Of a DNA stretch of 64,000 bases, positions 60,033 to 64,000 are shown one piece after another. Below the pieces are notes generated by a model. It was not told where the DNA came from and did not search any database. It was given only the letters and a program-made list of their open reading frames with translations. Position 1 is the first letter of the stretch. Every line of letters starts with the position of its first letter. The translations under genes and the position numbers were made by a program. Source of the stretch: Xenophilus sp003671765 (GTDB taxonomy: Bacteria > Pseudomonadota > Gammaproteobacteria > Burkholderiales > Burkholderiaceae_C); the NCBI GenBank assembly GCA_051414805.1, contig CP166702.1:4836001-4900000 (forward strand). Direction: 5' to 3'.

Positions 60033-60750
60033 ACACCGCAGCATCGTCGTAGAAGGCTGGGAGCTCGTTGGCGGCACACCAGCCCGGCACGCCGAACACT
60101 GGCAGCGGGGCGAAGGGCTTGCCCGCGAGGCGAGCGGGCTGCAGCGCCCCGACGATGGCGTCGTCGTCCGGCGCGATGGCCCCTGCCTGCTGCGGACCGC
60201 ACAGCACGTGCGCGGTGAGGCCCTTGCGCGGCGCGGTGGCGAGCTGTTCCATCAGCGCGTGGCCGAAGACGTGCAGCCGCGCCTGCGTCCAGAGCGCGCG
60301 CTGCTCGACGAAGAGCCGCCGCCAGTCGCGCGCCAGCAGTGCGTCCCACAGGGCGGGCGGTGCGTCGAGCACGGCCCCGTTCTCGTCGAACAGGGTCAGC
60401 GCATCGCGCAGCGGGCCGCGCGTGCCGCCGATGCCCAGGCGGGCGATCTCGGCGGCCTGCAGGCGGTTGAGCTGCCGCTTGGCCTGCGGGAAGACCAGCC
60501 ACACGAGCCCGTTGAAGAAGTCGTGGACGTTGTCGCGCGTGGGCACGCGGCCGGTGCGGAAGATGAACGCTTCGTAGGCCTCGCCGGCAGGCAGCCCGGC
60601 CTGCGGCACGAAGCGCGGGCCGTCGGCGGGCGCGAGTGCATCCAGTGCCTGCGCGACCGACCTGCCCTGCGCCGCCTGCCATGCCGGCTCGCCGACCGCG
60701 CGCCAGGGCAGGAGGCCGGGCGGGGTCCAGTCGATGGGCGGCAGCGTCAC
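60001..60750 (-). CDS. DUF3025 family protein
   Basis: 249 residues, no signal peptide. The DUF3025 hallmark is YEAFIFRTGRVPTRDNVHDFFNGLVWLVFPQAKRQLNRLQAAEIA, with ALTLFDENGAVL and VFGHALMEQL further on. Function unknown. It follows the NYN-domain gene by 11 bp and overlaps tphA1 tail-to-tail by 32 bp. Confidence 0.87.
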   Translation of the reverse strand: MTLPPIDWTPPGLLPWRAVGEPAWQAAQGRSVAQALDALAPADGPRFVPQAGLPAGEAYEAFIFRTGRVPTRDNVHDFFNGLVWLVFPQAKRQLNRLQAAEIARLGIGGTRGPLRDALTLFDENGAVLDAPPALWDALLARDWRRLFVEQRALWTQARLHVFGHALMEQLATAPRKGLTAHVLCGPQQAGAIAPDDDAIVGALQPARLAGKPFAPLPVFGVPGWCAANELPAFYDDAAVFRVRGRPPGR

Positions 60751-60761
60751 CGCGGAAGGGC

Positions 60762-61649
60762 TCAGGCCGGCCCGGCGCCCGACCAGCGGATTCGGTCCGG
60801 GTGCTGCAGCAGCACGAACTCAGCCTGCAGGCGTTCGAAGAACTTGAGCGAACTGGCATGCTTGCCCAGCAGCTTGGCCGCGCGCAGCGCCTGCACAACG
60901 TCGTTGAGCGCGAGTTCGGCCCCGCCGCGCAGCGCGGGGGCGGCATCGAGCACGGCCTGCGCGGCGGCGCTCGGGGCTGGCGCCTCGGGCTCCGCCGTGC
61001 GCGCCCCGCGGGTCCTGGCAGTCTTTCGCGCGGCGGCCTTGCGGGCCGGAGCGCGGGCGGCGGGTGCTGCCGCGGGCAGCTCGGTGGGCTCGACCGGGTC
61101 CGCCTCGCGGGCGGACGCGGAGACGTCGCTGCGTCGGGCAGGCGCCTTCCTGGCTGCCGCCTTGCGCGCCGGCCGGGCCGGCGGCGCTTCGGCCGGCGGT
61201 GCCGAGCTGCCGGCGCCCTTGTGCTTCAGGTCGACGAAGTGGTCGTAGGCGGCCCGGGTCTCGTCGCCGGTCTTGCCCTGCTGGCCGATGCCGCAGACGC
61301 GGCAGCCCTTCTCGCGCAGGCGGTGCACCAGCGGCGCGAAATCGGAGTCGGACGACACCAGGTAGACCAGCTGCGGCCGCTCGGCCATGACCAGGTCCAT
61401 CGCATCGACGGCCAGTGCGATGTCGGTGCTGTTCTTGCCTGCCGCGAGGTTGACCATCGGCCGCATCGACAGGCGCTTGAACAGCTGCTGGTGCTTCAGC
61501 GCGACCTCGGCCGTGCAGTAGGCGCGCCGCACGTGCAGGTGACCGTGCTCGGCGATCACGCCGCGCACGGCCTGCTCCATCACGTCGGCCGAGACGTTGT
61601 CGGCGTCGACCAGGAGCATGACCTTGTGCCCGTTGCTGCCGGCGTTCAT
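60762..61649 (-). CDS. NYN-domain (PIN-like) putative RNase with Ala/Arg linker
   Basis: 295 residues from the ATG at 61649. About residues 8-135 are an NYN/LabA-type nuclease domain: VMLLVDADNVSADVMEQAV with the first acidic cluster, STDIALAVDAMDLV, and VYLVSSDSDFAPLVHRLREKGCRVCGIG with the second. A basic low-complexity linker (KAAARKAPARR repeats) follows, and the C-terminal ~65 residues (LNDVVQALRAAKLLGKHASSLKFFERLQAEFVLLQHPD) resemble an OST-HTH/LOTUS RNA-binding unit. Overlaps pyrC by 4 bp. Confidence 0.85.
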   Translation of the reverse strand: MNAGSNGHKVMLLVDADNVSADVMEQAVRGVIAEHGHLHVRRAYCTAEVALKHQQLFKRLSMRPMVNLAAGKNSTDIALAVDAMDLVMAERPQLVYLVSSDSDFAPLVHRLREKGCRVCGIGQQGKTGDETRAAYDHFVDLKHKGAGSSAPPAEAPPARPARKAAARKAPARRSDVSASAREADPVEPTELPAAAPAARAPARKAAARKTARTRGARTAEPEAPAPSAAAQAVLDAAPALRGGAELALNDVVQALRAAKLLGKHASSLKFFERLQAEFVLLQHPDRIRWSGAGPA

Positions 61650-62680
61650 GCCAACTTCCAGTTCAGCGTCTCGCCGCCGCGCAGCGGCTTGAGCGTGGCT
61701 TCGCCGAAAGGCACGGTCTCGGGCACGGTCCAGGTCTCGCGCCTGAGGGTGATGGTGTCGGTGTTGCGCGGCAGGCCGTAGAAGTCGGGGCCGTGGAGGC
61801 TGGCGAAGCCCTCCAGCTTGTCGAGCGCGCCGGCGTTGTCGAAGGCTTCGGCGTACAGCTCGATGGCGGTGAGGGCGGTGTAGCAGCCCGCGCAGCCCAG
61901 GGCGTTCTCCTTGAGCACAGCCGGGTGCGGGGCGCTGTCGGTGCCGAGGAAGAAGCGGCCGCTCCCGCTGGTGGCGGCCTCGACCAGTGCGACGCGGTGC
62001 GTTTCGCGCTTGAGCACCGGCAGGCAGTAGTAGTGCGGGCGGATGCCGCCGGTGAAGATGGCGTTGCGGTTGTAGAGCAGGTGGTGCGCGGTGATGGTCG
62101 CCGCGGTGAAGTCGCCGCCGGCGTCGCGCACGTAGTTCGCGCCCTCCTTCGTCGTCAGGTGCTCGAAGACGATCTTCAGCTCGGGGAAGTCGCGGCGCAG
62201 CGGGATCAGCACGCGGTCGATGAAGACGGCCTCGCGGTCGAACAGGTCGACGCTGGGGTCGGTCACCTCGCCGTGCACCAGCAGCAGCAGGCCGTGCTTC
62301 TGCATGGCCTCCAGCGTGGCGTAGGTCTTGCGGATGTCGGTCACGCCGGCGTCGCTGTTGGTGGTGGCGCCGGCCGGGTAGAGCTTGAGCGCCTTCACGC
62401 CGGCATCGGCGGCCCGCGCGATCTCCTCGGCAGGCAGTTTGTCGGTGAGGTAGAGCGACATCACCGGCTCGAAGCGGGCGTCGCGCGGCATCGCGGCGAG
62501 GATGCGCTCGCGGTACTCGGCGGCGAGCTGCGCGGTGGTCACGGGCGGGCGCAGGTTCGGCATGATGAGCGCGCGGCCCATCTGGCGGGCCGTGTGGGGC
62601 ACCACGTCGCCCATGGCGGCGCCATCGCGCACATGCAGGTGCCAGTCGTCGGGGCGGGTGATGGTGAGGGTGTCGGTCAT
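61646..62680 (-). CDS. pyrC: Dihydroorotase PyrC
   Basis: Zinc amidohydrolase of pyrimidine synthesis; 344 residues from the ATG at 62680 (MTDTLTITRPDDWHLHVRDG). HLH supplies two zinc ligands, AGVKALKLYPAGATTNS the carboxylated Lys, LLLLVHGE and VFEHLTTKEG the next His pair, and LGTDSAPH the catalytic Asp. Type II dihydroorotase as in E. coli. It overlaps the NYN gene by 4 bp. Confidence 0.95.
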   Translation of the reverse strand: MTDTLTITRPDDWHLHVRDGAAMGDVVPHTARQMGRALIMPNLRPPVTTAQLAAEYRERILAAMPRDARFEPVMSLYLTDKLPAEEIARAADAGVKALKLYPAGATTNSDAGVTDIRKTYATLEAMQKHGLLLLVHGEVTDPSVDLFDREAVFIDRVLIPLRRDFPELKIVFEHLTTKEGANYVRDAGGDFTAATITAHHLLYNRNAIFTGGIRPHYYCLPVLKRETHRVALVEAATSGSGRFFLGTDSAPHPAVLKENALGCAGCYTALTAIELYAEAFDNAGALDKLEGFASLHGPDFYGLPRNTDTITLRRETWTVPETVPFGEATLKPLRGGETLNWKLA

Positions 62681-62734
62681 GGGGCGGCATTGTCCCATCG
62701 GGCTGCCGGGCTGCCCTGGCGACGAACTTTCAAG

Positions 62735-62790
62735 CCCAAAGTGGCCGCATCGCCCGTGGGACGGGCGCCCACTGCTATCGATTCAGTAGC
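62735..62790 (-). repeat. Intergenic repeat, TGAATCGATAGC family
   Basis: On the minus strand: GCTACTGAATCGATAGCAG, then a strong dyad (GGGCGCCCGTCCCACGGGCG) and GGCCACTTTGGG. It lies downstream of the phosphoesterase gene and upstream of pyrC and may terminate the former. Confidence 0.75.
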
Positions 62791-62802
62791 AACCGGCGCA
62801 GT

Positions 62803-63270
62803 TCAGGGCACGAGCGTGTGCAGCGCCGCGCGCACCTGCCCGCCTTCGATCCACAGTTCGCCGACCGAGATCGGCAGCGTGAAGCGCCGCGGCCCGGCGC
62901 TGCCGGGGTTGACGAACAGCACGCCGCCGCGCGTCTGCACCAGCGGCCTGTGCGAATGGCCGGTGAGCACGACCTGCACGCTTTCGGCCGCGGGGTCGAT
63001 GGCCAGTTGCGCAAGGTCGTGCAGCAGGTGGATGCGCACGCCCTCGATGGCGAGCGTGTGCTGCTCGGGCAGGCCCTCGGCCCAGGCCCCCTGGTCGTTG
63101 TTGCCGCGCACGGCCGTGACCGGTGCGATGCGGCTCAGCGACTGCAGCACCTGGGGTGCGCAGATGTCGCCCGCATGCAGGATGTGCGCGCAGCCGTCGA
63201 GCCAGGCCATGGCCTCGGGGCGCAGGAGGTTGTGGGTGTCGGCGATGAGGCCGATGCGGATCGCGGGCAT
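62803..63270 (-). CDS. YfcE-like calcineurin-type phosphoesterase
   Basis: 155 residues. Metallophosphoesterase motifs in order: IADTHN (D-x-H), HAGDIC (GD), RGNNDQ (GNxD), VLTGHSHRP (GHSH) with VNPGSAG after it. Size and layout match YfcE-type phosphodiesterases with a dimetal centre. Natural substrate unknown. Monocistronic, followed by a repeat. Confidence 0.88.
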   Translation of the reverse strand: MPAIRIGLIADTHNLLRPEAMAWLDGCAHILHAGDICAPQVLQSLSRIAPVTAVRGNNDQGAWAEGLPEQHTLAIEGVRIHLLHDLAQLAIDPAAESVQVVLTGHSHRPLVQTRGGVLFVNPGSAGPRRFTLPISVGELWIEGGQVRAALHTLVP

Positions 63271-63461
63271 GCATCGACCCTATCGCGGGGGACGCAGGCT
63301 GGCAATCGGCGCCGCCGCCGGCGCGCATCGGCAGCGCTGTCGCGAAGGCGCAGCGGCTAAGGAAAGCCCCCATGCGGCGCAGGGGTGCCGGCCCTTACGA
63401 TCGCGCGTCGATTTTTTCTCAACCGGGCGGTTGGACCTGCTTGCTGCCGCCCTCGCCTCCC

Positions 63462-64000
63462 ATGTCTTCCGCTCCCGAGCCCGGCGCCCAGCTGGACGCC
63501 GCCAGCCCCCTGCCCCCCGACATCGAAGCCGCCGACGAGCCCGTGAAGGTGCCGCTCGCGATCGAGGACTGGGCCACGGTGGTCATCATGGCGCTGCTGG
63601 CCTGCATCACCTTCGCGAACGTGCTGGTGCGCTACTTCACCGATTCGTCCTTCGCGTGGACCGAGGAGTTCTCGGTCTTCCTGATGATCCTGCTGGCGAT
63701 GGTGGCGGGCTCGGCGGCCGTCGCGCGCGACCGCAACATCCGCATCGAGTATTTCTCGGAGGCCGGCTCGATGGCACGGCGCCGGCGCCTGGCACAGTTC
63801 GGCGCGGCGATGGTGGCGGCCCTCTTCTTCCTCATCGCGGGCCTGAGCATCCGCGTGGTGTGGGACGACTACCGCTTCGAGGAGACCTCGCCGGGCATCG
63901 GCGTGCCGCAGTGGTGGTACTCGATCTGGCTGCCGATCGTGTCGACGGCGATCGGGCTGCGGGCCGTGGGGCTGTTCATCCGCCGCGGGCGCAGGGCGGC
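63462..64000 (+). CDS. TRAP transporter small permease (DctQ type), 3' end cut by window edge
   Basis: The first 179 codons of a DctQ-like subunit, starting at the ATG at 63462. Four hydrophobic segments at about 38-57, 68-86, 105-128 and 147-168; the motifs NVLVRYFTDSSFAWTEEFSVFLMILLAMVAGSAAVARDRNIRIEYF are diagnostic (E-E in the second segment, R-D-R after it). The partner DctM and DctP genes probably lie beyond the window. Substrate unknown. Confidence 0.88.
   Translation, partial: MSSAPEPGAQLDAASPLPPDIEAADEPVKVPLAIEDWATVVIMALLACITFANVLVRYFTDSSFAWTEEFSVFLMILLAMVAGSAAVARDRNIRIEYFSEAGSMARRRRLAQFGAAMVAALFFLIAGLSIRVVWDDYRFEETSPGIGVPQWWYSIWLPIVSTAIGLRAVGLFIRRGRRA

Noticed and set aside
1..64000. 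tRNA, rRNA, CRISPR arrays, prophage or transposase genes
   Set aside because: None recognised by eye on either strand; no TΨC-like plus CCA ends, repeat-spacer pattern or DDE motif was seen. A dedicated search was not possible.

Overview
The window is a high-GC chromosomal segment of a beta-proteobacterium. The mraZ-rsmH-ftsL-ftsI and hslV-hslU clusters, the dksA/COG0523/rlmI/xerC/dapF neighbourhood, several Bug-type (TctC-like) binding proteins each paired with a regulator, ProQ, and a class A RNase P RNA all point to Burkholderiales. A short intergenic repeat with a TGAATCGATAGC core suggests Comamonadaceae (Variovorax/Acidovorax-like). The genus is an inference. No tRNA, rRNA, CRISPR array, transposase or phage gene was seen.

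Layout. 1-14.5 kb (minus strand): start of the division/cell-wall cluster (ftsI cut by the window edge, ftsL, rsmH, mraZ with a four-repeat MraZ box), hslU/hslV, a STAS-domain protein, a cysteine-poor dksA, a COG0523 GTPase, then an overlapping run xerC-rlmI and DUF484-DUF218, plus dapF. 14.6-24 kb: divergent yafC-like/dkgB pair, two deaminase-type enzymes, and a LysR / CoA-transferase / HMG-CoA-lyase-like / Bug cassette. 24-29 kb: corA-like transporter, hybrid GAF histidine kinase, YjgN family protein and M48 peptidase. 29-34.6 kb: an accessory island with two lipoproteins, two unknown genes, a TpsB (FhaC/ShlB) gene whose signal peptide is out of frame, and shattered remains of its TpsA/CdiA-like partner in lower-GC DNA. 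34.6-48 kb: NUDIX-MBL fusion, an S4/pseudouridine-synthase-like protein lacking the catalytic Asp, DUF1003, rnpB, cysK, an aspartoacylase/Bug/LysR cassette, a J-domain-like protein, a four-frame overlapping run (FAD protein, YhhQ, flavin reductase), ProQ and a LysR. 48-53 kb (minus): five-gene operon with an NMT1/THI5-type ABC importer, an adenine-deaminase-like enzyme and a 2OG-Fe(II) oxygenase. 53.3-54.2 kb: htpX.

54.4-60 kb is the best recognised specialised pathway: a complete terephthalate operon in the order tphR (IclR, divergent) - tphC - tphA2 - tphA3 - tphB - tphA1. TphC should capture terephthalate in the periplasm. TphA1A2A3 hydroxylates it to the cis-dihydrodiol and TphB oxidises and decarboxylates the diol to protocatechuate. 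Partner membrane permease genes for TphC and protocatechuate ring-cleavage genes are not in the window. 60-64 kb returns to housekeeping genes (DUF3025, NYN-domain protein, pyrC, a YfcE-like phosphoesterase) and ends inside a TRAP small-permease gene.

Repeats: besides the TGAATCGATAGC family (four intergenic copies and two apparent in-frame copies inside dapF and rlmI) there is a 121-bp element with perfect 23-bp terminal inverted repeats upstream of the COG0523 gene and a degraded relative between hslU and hslV.
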